A DNA stretch of 64,000 nucleotides from Zoogloeaceae bacterium (GCA_024235595.1 JACKMC010000002.1:186001-250000), one strand, 5' to 3'. Positions 27,193 to 38,794 are shown, counted from the first letter of the stretch. Notes: a model not told the origin generated them from the sequence alone. Translations and numbers: made by a program.

Positions 27193-27636
27193 ATGAATGA
27201 CGATCTGTACAAGATGGACGATGTAGACCGTGAGCTGATCGGGTTGCTGCGCGACAATGCCCGGCTGCCGCTGGCGACGATCGCCAAGCGCCTGCGGGTG
27301 TCGCGAGGCACGGTGCAGAACCGGCTGCGCAAGCTCGAGGACAGCGGCGTGATCGTCGGCTATACGCTGCGCCTCAAGCCGGTCGCCGAACCCCACCGGA
27401 TTCGCGCCTGGATGGGCATCGCGGTTGCCGGCAATACCTCCGAGAGCGTGCTGCGCGCGCTTCGTGGCGAGCCGAGCGTGCACACCCTGCATTCGACCAA
27501 CGGACGTTGGGATTTCGTCGCGGAGCTTCGCGCGGACAGCCTCGAGGCCTTCGACAGGGTGCTCGGTCGCATTCGCGCGATCGACGGCGTCGAGGCCAGC
27601 GAAACCAGCATTCTGTTGTCTACCCACAAGCTCTGA
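27193..27636 (+). CDS. Lrp/AsnC family transcriptional regulator
   Basis: A 147-aa regulator: N-terminal HTH (DVDRELIGLLRDNARLPLAT, then IAKRLRVSRGTVQNRLRKLE) and C-terminal RAM/ligand domain (RIRAWMGIAVAGNTSESVLR; STNGRWDFVAELRADSLEAF). Such proteins sense amino acids and often control a divergent catabolic gene, here the ornithine cyclodeaminase gene. ATG 27193 (MNDDLYKMDDVD) is chosen; a TTG at 27175 is also in frame. No strong ribosome binding site is seen. Confidence 0.88.
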   Translation: MNDDLYKMDDVDRELIGLLRDNARLPLATIAKRLRVSRGTVQNRLRKLEDSGVIVGYTLRLKPVAEPHRIRAWMGIAVAGNTSESVLRALRGEPSVHTLHSTNGRWDFVAELRADSLEAFDRVLGRIRAIDGVEASETSILLSTHKL

Positions 27637-27697
27637 GCGGAAATGCTGCGGCGCACAATCAATGCTTTCACTCTTTCTTGTTACGTGTATATTAAAG

Positions 27698-27712
27698 TTG
27701 TGCAATGCAACA
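27698..27712. promoter_or_regulatory. Palindrome upstream of phasin gene (candidate PhaR site)
   Basis: TTGTGCAATGCAACA is a near-perfect palindrome centred on A, 44 nt before the phasin start. PhaR repressors bind short TGCA-rich repeats in phasin promoters in related bacteria; identity here is an inference from position and symmetry. Confidence 0.4.
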
Positions 27713-27755
27713 TGTTGTCCCGCTCCCGTTCCAGAACCCGCCTCCGGAGATCGTC

Positions 27756-28301
27756 ATGTACAGCGCTGAAAAACTCGCCGGCAACGGCCTCAAGTCGGTT
27801 GAAATGCTTTATTCCCTTGCCGGTTCGTCCTTCGACGCCACCGAGCGGCTGACAACGCTCACCCTCGATACCGTGCGCACCGGCATCGATGACAGCGCGC
27901 TAGGCCTCAAGGCGCTTGTGGCCGTGAAAGAGCCCCGTGAAGCGCTGGTGCTGGCGGCCGGCATGATCGAACCGACGCTGCTCTGCGGCCTGGCTTATCT
28001 GCGCGGCTGCTACGGCATCCTGACAGCCTGGGGCGCAACGCTGGGCGGGCTGGTCGAGGATCAGGCGATACTGTTCGAAGGCGAGCTCAGCGCGGCCCTC
28101 GAACACATGGGCAGGACCCTGCCCCACGGCGGCGAGGCCGTGTCGTCGGCGGTCAAGGCGGCGCTTTCGCAGGCCGGCAGCGTGGCCGGCGAGGCAGGCA
28201 GGATCACCCGCGACGTGATCGATCAGGCCGAAGCGAACGTGATCCGAAACACCGACGCGATGGTTCGGCTGGTCTCGAGCGCGGCCCGCAAGGCGGCCTG
28301 A
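27756..28301 (+). CDS. phaP: Phasin (PHA granule-associated protein)
   Basis: A 181-aa phasin-family protein: an N-terminal MYSAEKLAGNGLKSVEMLYS segment and amphipathic helices through the length, with an Ala-rich C-terminal helix (AEANVIRNTDAMVRLVSSAA) and no membrane or signal segment. Phasins coat polyhydroxyalkanoate granules and limit their size. ATG 27756 follows CGGAGA; a start 51 nt earlier would add a Pro-rich stretch that includes the palindromic operator zone. A PHB depolymerase-type esterase lies 2.5 kb away. Confidence 0.8.
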   Translation: MYSAEKLAGNGLKSVEMLYSLAGSSFDATERLTTLTLDTVRTGIDDSALGLKALVAVKEPREALVLAAGMIEPTLLCGLAYLRGCYGILTAWGATLGGLVEDQAILFEGELSAALEHMGRTLPHGGEAVSSAVKAALSQAGSVAGEAGRITRDVIDQAEANVIRNTDAMVRLVSSAARKAA

Positions 28302-28477
28302 ATCACCGGCGCTGCCTGCCGGGTGTGTAGCTCTTCAGCCGTCGTGTCTGCGCGTCAGCCGGGCAATCGGGTCGATTGCCTCTTGGCGTCGCGTCGATGT
28401 CCGCCAGGGCGGACGTCCGTGGGATAATCCGCGGCCTCGCCCGCCGGGCGAGCCCGCCAGGATGCGAACCGCCCGCA

Positions 28478-29710
28478 GTGTCCGATACCAGTACATCCCG
28501 CTTGTTCGCTCATCGCGCCTTCGTTGCCTACTGGTTTGCGCGGATCAGCAGTGCCAGCGCCTACCAGATGCTCACCGTGGCGGTTGCCTGGCAAGTCTAT
28601 GATCTGACCCGCAGCGCCTTCGCGCTGGGACTCGTGGGGCTGGTGCAGTTTCTGCCGAAGCTGGTCCTGATGCCTGTGGCGGGCGAGTTGGCCGATCGCT
28701 TCGAGCGCAGGCGCGTCGTTGCCGGCGCCCAGGCGCTGCAATTCGTGACCCTGCTCTTGCTTGCGCTCGGCACCGGCTTCGGATTTCTGTCGCTGCCGCT
28801 CATCTATGTGTTGCTGGCCGCGAACGGTGTCGGGCGCACCTTCGAGATGCCCGCGATGCAGGCCTTGCTGCCGTCGCTGGTTCCGAATGCGCTGCTGGCT
28901 CCGGCCGTGGCGATGAGCGCATCCGCGTTTCAGGTCGCGACCATCGCCGCGCCGGCCGTTGCAGGCTTCATCTACGCCCTCGGGCCTGCCGTGGTGCACG
29001 CCATTGCGACCTCGATGTTCGCGTTGTCGATCGTGCTCATCGTTGGCGCCCGGCCGATCCGCAGCCAGGGCTTCGTCACCGCTGGTCAGTCGGGATGGCA
29101 GAACTTTCTCGAGGGGCTGCGCTTCATCCGCGCTGAGCGGGCGGTGCTGGGCGCGATCTCGCTCGACATGATGGCGGTGCTGCTCGGCGGTGCCACTGCG
29201 CTGTTGCCGATCATCGCCAGCGAAGTGCTGCACACCGGCGCCTGGGGACTGGGGCTGCTGCGCTCGGCGCCGGCGGTCGGTGCGCTCGGAATGTCGCTGT
29301 GGCTTGCCCGGCGACCGCTCGAGAGGCGGGTGGGGCCGCTGATGTTCGGTGCCGTGGCACTCTTCGGTCTTGCTACCATTGCCTTCGGACTGTCGACCGA
29401 GCTGTGGCTGTCGATGGTTTCGCTGGGTGTGCTGGGCGCGGCCGACATGGTCAGCATGGTCTTTCGCGGTGCCTATGTACAATTGGCCACCCCGGATGCG
29501 ATGCGGGGGCGGGTCGGCGCGGTCAACGGGCTCTTCATCGGCGCCTCGAACCAGCTCGGCGAGTTCGAGTCGGGCGTGACCGCCGCCTGGTTCGGGGCGG
29601 TACCGGCGATCGTCATGGGCGGCCTCGGGACCCTGCTGGTGGTGGGCCTGTGGATGCGATGGTTTCCCGAACTCGCGAAGCTCGACCGTCTGCCGGACGG
29701 CGCGGCATGA
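28478..29710 (+). CDS. MFS transporter (EntS/MdtH-like exporter class)
   Basis: About 410 residues with 10-12 hydrophobic helices. The MFS loop 2-3 motif is in GELADRFERRRVVAGAQALQ, and helix texts include YQMLTVAVAWQVYDLTRSAF and LGVLGAADMVSMVFRGAYVQ, with the MRGRVGAVNGLFIGASNQLG motif typical of the EntS-like DHA group. The substrate is unknown. GTG 28478 (VSDTSTSRLFAHRAF) is preferred, since codons upstream to 28376 look non-coding. It is followed 35 nt later by the DUF2721 gene in the same direction. Confidence 0.82.
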   Translation: MSDTSTSRLFAHRAFVAYWFARISSASAYQMLTVAVAWQVYDLTRSAFALGLVGLVQFLPKLVLMPVAGELADRFERRRVVAGAQALQFVTLLLLALGTGFGFLSLPLIYVLLAANGVGRTFEMPAMQALLPSLVPNALLAPAVAMSASAFQVATIAAPAVAGFIYALGPAVVHAIATSMFALSIVLIVGARPIRSQGFVTAGQSGWQNFLEGLRFIRAERAVLGAISLDMMAVLLGGATALLPIIASEVLHTGAWGLGLLRSAPAVGALGMSLWLARRPLERRVGPLMFGAVALFGLATIAFGLSTELWLSMVSLGVLGAADMVSMVFRGAYVQLATPDAMRGRVGAVNGLFIGASNQLGEFESGVTAAWFGAVPAIVMGGLGTLLVVGLWMRWFPELAKLDRLPDGAA

Positions 29711-29745
29711 GTTGGCCTCAATTCGACACCTGAACCTGGACGAAG

Positions 29746-30189
29746 ATGAACATTACGACTCCGGCACTGCTTTTCCCCGCCATTTCGCTGCTGCTGCTCG
29801 CCTATACCAACCGCTTCCTGTCGCTGGCGCAGGTAATTCGCCAGTTGCATTCTTCGCCAGAGCGCGGCACCCCGGTGGTGGACCGGCAGATTCCCGGGCT
29901 CAAGCTGCGCATCGTCATGATCAAGTACATGCAGGGCCTCGGTGTGCTGAGCTTCCTGCTGTGTGCGTTGTCGATGCTCTCGCTGTTCATGGGCTACGAT
30001 GCGCCGGGCAAGCTGCTGTTCGGCGCCAGCATCGTGATGCTGGCGGTCTCTCTGGTGCTCTCGCTGGTCGAAGTGCTGCTGTCGACGAATGCGCTCGAGA
30101 TCGTGGTGGAAGATCTCGAGCGTCCGGGCGCCACAACTGCGGCGGCGAGCCTGCAAGATGACGAGGGGCCGGCGGACGGCCGCATGTGA
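29746..30189 (+). CDS. DUF2721 family membrane protein
   Basis: A 147-aa protein with three membrane helices: ALLFPAISLLLLAYTNRFLS at the start, then GLGVLSFLLCALSMLSLFMG and LLFGASIVMLAVSLVLSLVE. The LLFPAISLLLLAYTNRF beginning and the RIVMIKYMQ loop are typical of DUF2721. Function is not known. Probably co-transcribed with the MFS gene; its end faces the two small GG-leader peptide genes. Confidence 0.75.
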   Translation: MNITTPALLFPAISLLLLAYTNRFLSLAQVIRQLHSSPERGTPVVDRQIPGLKLRIVMIKYMQGLGVLSFLLCALSMLSLFMGYDAPGKLLFGASIVMLAVSLVLSLVEVLLSTNALEIVVEDLERPGATTAAASLQDDEGPADGRM

Positions 30190-30224
30190 CCGATCGAGCC
30201 GCGGCCCGCCCGTTTCGTGCGTGC

Positions 30225-30455
30225 CTATTTCCCGGGCGTCTCGCCCGGGTCGGGTGCGGGGTCCGCAAGCGCATCGTCGATCGCCTGGTCGAGCATTTCC
30301 CCGCCAACGTAGCCGGCGGCGCCACCGGCCACGGCGGCGACCGGGTGTCTCGTGGCCAGGCCTGCGATCACGAAGCCGCCGACTGCGCCGATTGCGCCTA
30401 GCGCGCTGAGGCCGCCCGATACGATCGTGGATTCATGTTCCGTGAGGATGTGCAT
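30225..30455 (-). CDS. Double-glycine-leader peptide, hydrophobic glycine-zipper type (bacteriocin-like)
   Basis: A 76-aa peptide. The first 15 residues, MHILTEHESTIVSGG, fit the class II bacteriocin leader pattern ending in GG. The mature part of 61 residues has two Gly-rich hydrophobic stretches (LSALGAIGAVGGFVIAGLAT; AAVAGGAAGYVGGEM) and a polar acidic tail. GxxxG runs like these are found in two-peptide bacteriocins and related membrane-active peptides. AAGGAGA precedes ATG 30455. It lies 38 nt after the second peptide gene. No C39 ABC exporter is in the window, and an immunity gene is not obvious. Confidence 0.6.
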   Translation of the reverse strand: MHILTEHESTIVSGGLSALGAIGAVGGFVIAGLATRHPVAAVAGGAAGYVGGEMLDQAIDDALADPAPDPGETPGK

Positions 30456-30493
30456 GATCTTCTCCTTGTTGTGCCTTTGCGTCGGTGCCTGGC

Positions 30494-30685
30494 CTACAGC
30501 TTGGCGGGGCCGATGAAGGGTTCGGTGCCGGTCGCCACCCAGTTTCCCCCGATCGCGATGTAAAGACCTGCGTAGTGCTTGTTGAGATCGGAGAATGTTC
30601 CGCCGTTGAGGTCGGTGTAGGTGTCGCCTACTTTCCCGTAGCCGCCGCTGATGCGCTCGAGATCGCTGGCTTGGATGCTTTGCAT
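30494..30685 (-). CDS. Double-glycine-leader peptide, Tyr/Gly-rich type (bacteriocin-like partner)
   Basis: A 63-aa peptide with leader MQSIQASDLERISGG, an excellent match to the x-S-x-x-(D/E)-L-x-x-I-x-GG pattern, and a 48-residue mature part (YGKVGDTYTDLNGG..., GLYIAIGGNWVATG). A perfect AGGAGG stands 8 nt before ATG 30685. It is the upstream gene of the pair, so both are made from one transcript. Function as a bacteriocin or as a signalling peptide is inferred from leader and pairing, not shown by homology. Confidence 0.62.
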   Translation of the reverse strand: MQSIQASDLERISGGYGKVGDTYTDLNGGTFSDLNKHYAGLYIAIGGNWVATGTEPFIGPAKL

Positions 30686-30863
30686 GATCTGCCTCCTGTG
30701 CTCGCATAGTGGATTCGCTGCGCCGCGGGTTGCGGCGCAGCGCCGCTTGAAATGGCGCCGGGCAATGCCCTTGCCATGGTTCCAAGTGTGGCGCGAGGCG
30801 CGCCGTGGGGAAGTGACACCCGTCACCCGGGCGAAGTGCAGGATGCCCGGCGGGTGAACCCGG

Positions 30864-31928
30864 TCATTTCGCCGCGAGGCAGGTGCCGAAGTATTGCCAG
30901 GCCATGCGCAAGGCATCCGGGCCGCGCGGATCGGAGAAAGCCTGGCTGGCGATGCCGCCGCTCCAGGCGTGGCCGAGACCGCGGATGCGCAGCAGCCTTG
31001 CAAGCGGCTTGCCGTCGAGCTTCCAGTCGACCCGGGTGCACGGATAGCGGGTGCCGCGGGCAAGCTCGGCGCTCGACGAGGTGATCTTGCCGTGGCCGGC
31101 GGCGAGGGTGAGCCATAGGCCGACCGCGGCATCGCCATTGGCCGGGGCAACCATCAGGTCCGCGTCGCCGTGCAGCACCAGCAGCGGCGGCAGGCGTTCT
31201 TGGGCGAGACGCTGCGCCAGCTCCTCGACATCGGGCAGGCGCCCTCCGCGTAGCGTCTGGCCGGCCTGGATCAGCGTGCCGGCGCTGTTGGGCGCTGCGC
31301 CCGAGTGGCTGGCAACGGCGACGAAGGTCTGCGGATAGCGCAGCGCGAGGGTGAGCGACATCGCGCCCCCGGCAGAAATCCCCATCGCAAAGCATTGCCC
31401 GGCGCGCACTGGCTGCGTGGCGCAGACATGGTCGAGAATCGACTTCAGGATGGCCGTTTCCAGGTTCACCAGCGGATCGGCGCCGAACCAGTTCCAGCAG
31501 CGCTGGGGGTTGGCTTCCTGAGCCTGCTCGGGAAGCAGCAGTGCGATCTGCTTGCTCCTGCCGAAGCTGGCCGCCCGGGTCGAGGCGGCAAAGCCCGCCG
31601 CATCCTGGCTGCAGCCATGCAGCAGCATGATGAGCGGCACCGGCCGGCTGGCCGAGGCTCCCGGCGGCAGGTAAAGCCAGTAACGGCGCATTGCCATCGG
31701 GCCTAGGCCCCAGCGGCCCTCCAGCCACTTGCCGCCGCGCGCGCCGGCGTACGGCTTGGGCCCCGGTGTGAACACGCCCGACAGCGCGTGCCGGGTCGCC
31801 TTGCCGCTGTTTCTGGCCTGGCTTGCGGCGATCCTCCCGACGGTCTTGCCGAGCTTGCCGGTCGCGCGGCCGGTGCTGCGCGAGAGCGCGAAGAGCGCCC
31901 CCAGCCAATCCTGTTTGCGGCGCTTCAT
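30864..31928 (-). CDS. Extracellular-type PHB depolymerase/esterase
   Basis: A 354-aa alpha/beta hydrolase. The nucleophile elbow is GISAGG (about residue 195), the oxyanion region is LLHGCSQDAAGFA, and late motifs include LVLHGDADLMVAPANGDAAV (Asp) and GLGHAWSGG (His). These fit the Esterase_phb/LpqC group that hydrolyses polyhydroxybutyrate or short esters. The N-terminus is basic (MKRRKQDWLGALFALSRSTG) and lacks a classical signal peptide, so an intracellular or granule-bound site is possible. It lies 33 nt before the Kef gene stop, in the same direction. Confidence 0.8.
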   Translation of the reverse strand: MKRRKQDWLGALFALSRSTGRATGKLGKTVGRIAASQARNSGKATRHALSGVFTPGPKPYAGARGGKWLEGRWGLGPMAMRRYWLYLPPGASASRPVPLIMLLHGCSQDAAGFAASTRAASFGRSKQIALLLPEQAQEANPQRCWNWFGADPLVNLETAILKSILDHVCATQPVRAGQCFAMGISAGGAMSLTLALRYPQTFVAVASHSGAAPNSAGTLIQAGQTLRGGRLPDVEELAQRLAQERLPPLLVLHGDADLMVAPANGDAAVGLWLTLAAGHGKITSSSAELARGTRYPCTRVDWKLDGKPLARLLRIRGLGHAWSGGIASQAFSDPRGPDALRMAWQYFGTCLAAK

Positions 31929-31961
31929 GGTGCAGGGCCGGGAGACGTCGGGCGGCGCATC

Positions 31962-33749
31962 TCAGGTGACCGGGCCATCTGCCTCGTCGGCTGCCGCCGC
32001 GGCGAGCTCCTGTTCGAGCAGGGCGGCCAGTTCCTCGTGCGCTTCATTTGCCGACTGGATCAGCTGGCCCTCGTCATGGTAGAGCGCCTGCTCGCGCTTG
32101 AGCAGTTCCTGGTCGTGGGCGGCGAAGCGCTCGACGATCTGCCTGGCCACCGCGGGCGGCTTGCCCAGCACCTCGAAGATCATGCGCGCCATCTCCAGGC
32201 TGGACTTGAAGGCCTCGCGCATCTGCAGCGTCACCCCGAGGTCCATCAGGCGATAGGCATGAAAGCGGTCGCGCGCCCGTGCCACGATCTGCACATGCGG
32301 AAAGTGCTTGCGCACGATCTCGGCACAGCGCAGCGAGGTTTCGATGTCGTCGATCGCCAGCACCAGGATCTTCGCCTCGCCGACCCGGGCGGCATCGAGC
32401 ACCTCGAGATGGGCGGCATTGCCGTAGTAGGCCTGGATGCCGAAGCGCCGCATCATGTCGACCTCTTCGCGGTTCTTGTCCAGCGCGGTGAACTGGACGC
32501 CGCGCAGACGCAGTACCCGTCCGATGATCTGGCCGACACGGCCGAAGCCGGCAATCACCACCTGATTGGCCTCGTGCGGCATTTCGTCGGCCTGCGGTTC
32601 GGGCTCCTCGGCGGCGCGCTTGGCATCGTATCGATCGCTGAGGATGAACAGCACCGGGGCGATCGCCATCGACAGCGCTACCGCCAGGGTCAGCTGCTCG
32701 ACCACTTCGGCCGGCATGATGGCGCTCGCGCGGGCAGCGCCGAAGAGCACGAAGGCGAATTCGCCGCACTGCGCCAGCGCCAGCGCCTGCATCCGCGAAA
32801 CCTTGGCGTTGCCGCCCACCAGGCGGCGCAGGCCGTAGAGGCCGAAGCCCTTGATCGCCAGCAGGCCGACGGTAAAGCCGATCACGTTGATTGGATGCTG
32901 GACGATCATGCCGAGGTTGATGCCCATGCCCACGGCGATGAAGAAGAAGCCCATCAACAGGCCCTGGAAAGGCGCGATCGAGGCCTCCAGCTCATGGCGG
33001 AAGTCGGAGTCGGAGAGCAGCACGCCGGCCACGAAGGCGCCCAGCGACATCGACAGGCCGCTGGCTTCGAGCAGCAGCGCGAGTCCCAGCGCGGTGGCGA
33101 GCGAGGCGGCCGTGAACATCTCGCGGCTGTCGATGCGGCTGACGTGGCGGAATACCCGGTCGAGAATCGGCCGGCCGATCGCGATCACCACACCCAGCAC
33201 CACCAGCCCCACCACCGGCGAGACCTTGTCCTCGTCCTGGGTCGCGCCCAGCAGTGGCAGCAGCGCCAGCAGCGGAATGACCATCAGGTCCTGGAACAGC
33301 AGGATCGCGAAGGTCTCGCGGCCATAGCGGCTATGCAGTTCGCGCCGCTCGGCGAGGGTCGGCAGCACGAAAGCGGTCGATGACAGCGCCAGTGTCAGGC
33401 CGACGAGAATGGCGATCGGCCAGTCCAGACCGAGCAGGTAGGCAACGCCGATGAGCAGTGCGCCGACGCCGAAGAACTGCAGGCCGCCGAGTCCGAAAAC
33501 CGGTTTGCGCAGTGCCCACAGTCGCGAGGGCTGGAGTTCCAGGCCAATGATGAAAAGCAGCAGCACCACGCCGAGCTCGGCGGTGTGCAGCAGGTTCTCC
33601 GGGTCATGCACCACGCCCAGGCCCCATGGGCCGATCAGCACCCCGGCGGCGAGATAGCCGAGCACCGTGCCGAGGCCGGCGCGCTTGAAGAAGGGGACCA
33701 GCAGCACGGCGACGGCGAGCAGGGCGGCAAAGGTGGCGACTGATTGCAT
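31962..33749 (-). CDS. Kef-type K+/H+ antiporter with RCK/TrkA-N domain
   Basis: A 595-aa protein. The first ~385 residues form a 12-13-helix CPA2 antiporter (VLGYLAAGVLIGPWGLGVVH; LALSSTAFVLPTLAERRELH; LAQCGEFAFVLFGAARA). Residues about 415-535 form an NAD-binding RCK domain (VVIAGFGRVGQIIGRVLRLR, GxGxxG type). An acidic helical tail ends it. KefB/KefC proteins expel K+ during electrophile stress under glutathione control. ATG 33749 gives a clean first helix (MQSVATFAALLAVAVLLVPF). The gene runs 44 nt after the hybrid kinase stop and could share its transcript. Confidence 0.88.
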   Translation of the reverse strand: MQSVATFAALLAVAVLLVPFFKRAGLGTVLGYLAAGVLIGPWGLGVVHDPENLLHTAELGVVLLLFIIGLELQPSRLWALRKPVFGLGGLQFFGVGALLIGVAYLLGLDWPIAILVGLTLALSSTAFVLPTLAERRELHSRYGRETFAILLFQDLMVIPLLALLPLLGATQDEDKVSPVVGLVVLGVVIAIGRPILDRVFRHVSRIDSREMFTAASLATALGLALLLEASGLSMSLGAFVAGVLLSDSDFRHELEASIAPFQGLLMGFFFIAVGMGINLGMIVQHPINVIGFTVGLLAIKGFGLYGLRRLVGGNAKVSRMQALALAQCGEFAFVLFGAARASAIMPAEVVEQLTLAVALSMAIAPVLFILSDRYDAKRAAEEPEPQADEMPHEANQVVIAGFGRVGQIIGRVLRLRGVQFTALDKNREEVDMMRRFGIQAYYGNAAHLEVLDAARVGEAKILVLAIDDIETSLRCAEIVRKHFPHVQIVARARDRFHAYRLMDLGVTLQMREAFKSSLEMARMIFEVLGKPPAVARQIVERFAAHDQELLKREQALYHDEGQLIQSANEAHEELAALLEQELAAAAADEADGPVT

Positions 33750-33793
33750 GAGCAGATGAGGTGGTTGGGGTCGAGGGTGCAGTATCGCCGGAA

Positions 33794-36387
<2,594 letters not shown>

Positions 36388-36391
<4 letters not shown>

Positions 36392-37218
36392 GGCAGCCGT
36401 TGCCGGGGGTCGATGACGATCGGGTCGAGAGCGTAGCGCGTCGCGATGCTGCGCAGGGTCCCGTCGGCGCGGGTCCGCGCGAGGAAGGCGTCGAGCCTCG
36501 CCAGCCATGCCGGATCGCCTTTTCTGAGCGCGTAGGCGTAGTCGACCGGGAAGTAGGCGCCGGGCGGGTCGATGATTTTCACCCAGTCGTGGTTGTCGAT
36601 CATCTTGCGGGTAAAGGGGTAGTCGGACATGAAGACATCGATGCGTCCCGCCTCGAGTTCACTTTCGCGACTGGCGGGCGCCTGCACCACCACCAGATCG
36701 GCATGCCTGAGCCGCTTGCTCATCAGCCCTTCCTGATAGGTCCCGGCAGTCACGCCGACACGCACGCCGTCGCGGTCGATGTCCTCCCAGCGCTTGATCC
36801 GCGAACTGTTGCGCATCGTCACCGCATGGATATCGGAGCGCAGGTAGGGCGTCGTGAAGGCCAGGCGTTCGCTGCGTTCGGCAGTGATGCCGACGGCCAT
36901 CATCGCCACGTCGCAGCGCTCGTTCTCGAGGTCGCCGATGAATCGCGCGAAGCTGCTGTCCACCAGATTGAGGCGGACGCCAAGCTGGCTGGCGAGTTCG
37001 CGCGCCATCTCCACGTCGAGCCCGGCAACGGTGCCGGATTTCGGGTTCCTGAAGCTGATGCCGTAGTACTCGGGCCAGATGCACACGTCCAGAGTCCCGG
37101 TGGTCGCGAGTTTGTCGAGTCGTGGCCTTGCTGCGTGCGCTAAAGGCAGCAGCGCGGCGCAGGCGCAAGTCATCGCAAGGGTGATCGTCATGCGCGGCAG
37201 GCGATTTCGTTTGAGCAC
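36388..37218 (-). CDS. Family-3 extracellular solute-binding protein, partner of hybrid kinase
   Basis: About 276 residues. A signal peptide with basic start (VLKRNRLPRMTITLAMTCAC) is followed by SBP_bac_3 features: LDVCIWPEYYGISFRNPKSG, VAGLDVEMARELASQLGVRL, CDVAMMAVGITAERSERLAF and VGVTAGTYQEGL. Such proteins bind amino acids or similar. No ABC permease is linked; instead a hybrid kinase follows with a 4-nt overlap, so it may act as a periplasmic ligand sensor. GTG 37218 gives a full n-region; ATG 37191 or 37299 are alternatives. Confidence 0.75.
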
Positions 37219-37340
37219 CGGAGGCTTCTTGCAGTGAGGCAAGTCTCCGATGCTAGGGGCTTTGGCGGGTATTTTCAAACCAACTTCGGTTGTGGACACA
37301 AAAGCTCATCGGCCCATCCAGCGCATCGCCGCGGAGGACC

Positions 37341-37356
37341 TACGCAATCTTGCGTA
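37341..37356. promoter_or_regulatory. Palindrome in the urt promoter region
   Basis: TACGCAATCTTGCGTA has 7-bp perfect arms and a 2-nt spacer, 107 nt before urtA. It is a strong candidate operator for nitrogen-responsive or urea-responsive control. No sigma-54 core with correct spacing was found nearby. Confidence 0.4.
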
Positions 37357-37371
37357 TTCCGCACTCCGGTG

Positions 37372-37392
37372 CGACTCCCTAATCTGGAGTCG
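37372..37392. promoter_or_regulatory. Second inverted repeat before urtA
   Basis: Arms CGACTCC and GGAGTCG (7 bp) around a 7-nt spacer, 71 nt before the urtA start. It could fold as a leader hairpin or be a protein site. Confidence 0.3.
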
Positions 37393-37463
37393 TGCACTGC
37401 AACACGACGCTCCGGCCGCTGCCGGCGTCCATGACACAGCCAATTTCCAAAGGGGAGTTATTC

Positions 37464-38719
37464 ATGCAATCTCGTCGTCGCTTCATCAAGGCCCTGACCC
37501 TGTCCGCCTCGATCGCCGCTATCGGGCTGCCGATGGGCGCCAGCGCGGCCGATACCATCAAGGTCGGCATCCTGCATTCGCTGTCCGGCACCATGGCGAT
37601 CTCCGAGACCGCGCTCAAGAACGTGGCGCTGATGACCATCGAGGAAATCAATGCCAAGGGCGGCGTGATGGGCAAGATGCTCGAGCCGGTGGTGGTCGAC
37701 CCGGCCTCCAACTGGCCGCTGTTCGCCGAGAAGGCCCGCCAGCTGATCAGCCAGGACAAGGTCGCGGTGACCTTCGGCTGCTGGACCTCGGTGTCGCGCA
37801 AGTCGAGAACCCGGTCTTCAAAGAACTCAACGGCCTGCTCTTCTACCCGGTGCAGTACGAGGGTGAGGAACTCGAGAAGAACGTCTTCTACACCGGCGCG
37901 GCGCCCAACCAGCAGGCGATCCCGGCCGTCGAGTACCTGATGAGCGCCGAGGGCGGCAGCGCCAAGCGCTTCGTGCTGCTCGGTACCGACTACGTCTATC
38001 CGCGCACCACCAACAAGATCCTGCGCGCCTTCCTCCACTCCAAAGGAGTCAAGGACGAGGACATCATGGAGGAATACACCCCCTTCGGGCACTCCGACTA
38101 CCAGACCATCATCGCCAACATCAAGAAATTCGCTTCCGCCGGCAAGAAGACCGCGGTGGTGTCCACCATCAACGGCGACTCCAACGTGCCCTTCTACAAG
38201 GAGCTCGGCAATGCCGGCCTGAAGGCGACCGATGTGCCGGTGGTGGCCTTCTCGGTGGGTGAGGAAGAACTGCGCGGCGTCGATACCAAGCCGCTGCTCG
38301 GCCACCTCGCGGCCTGGAACTACTTCATGACGATCAAGAACCCGGTGAACGCCGCCTTCATCAAGAAGTACCAGGACTGGGCTAAGAAGAACAACGTGCC
38401 CAACGCCGATACCGTGGTCACCAACGACCCGATGGAAGCGACCTACGTCGGCATCCACATGTGGGCGCAGGCGGTCGAGAAGGCCAAGTCCACCGACACC
38501 GACAAGGTCATCGCGGCGATGGGCGGGCAGACCTTCAAGGCGCCGTCGGGCTTCACCCTGACCATGGACAAGACCAACCACCACCTGCACAAGCCGGTCT
38601 ATATCGGCGAAGTGAAGGCCGACGGCCAGTTCAACGTGGTGTGGAAGACCAAGGAGCCGATTCGTGCCCAGCCGTGGAGCCCGTTCATCGCGGGCAACGA
38701 ATCCAAGCAGGGTCTTTAA
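37464..38719 (+). CDS. urtA: Urea ABC transporter substrate-binding protein UrtA, one frameshift
   Basis: About 418 residues. A twin-arginine signal (MQSRRRFIKALTLSASIAAI) is followed by a periplasmic type I binding fold: VGILHSLSGTMAISETALKN, FGCWTSVSRKS, then ELNGLLFYPVQYEGEE, PYIGAAPNQQAIPA-like text and TGAAPNQQAIPAVEYLM. These are UrtA hallmarks, binding urea with high affinity. The frame breaks at about 37801, where one extra G in AAGTCGAG restores it. Shine-Dalgarno AAAGGGGAG stands before ATG 37464. A terminator-like hairpin follows, which would favour higher expression than the membrane genes. Confidence 0.9.
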
Positions 38720-38729
38720 GGTGCGATCA

Positions 38730-38763
38730 GGACGCCGTTTCTCCTCCGTGGCGGCGTCCTTTT
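38730..38763 (+). terminator. Terminator-like hairpin after urtA
   Basis: Stem GGACGCCG (38730-38737) / CGGCGTCC (38752-38759) followed by TTTT. It sits between urtA and urtB in one operon, so it likely gives partial termination and excess binding protein. Confidence 0.65.
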
Positions 38764-38794
38764 GGGGGCCGGCCCGGCCGGCCCCGCTTATTCA

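Noticed and set aside
37219..37463. Sigma-54 promoter before urtA
   Set aside because: Candidate TGG...GC words have the wrong spacing (13, not 12, between GG and GC).
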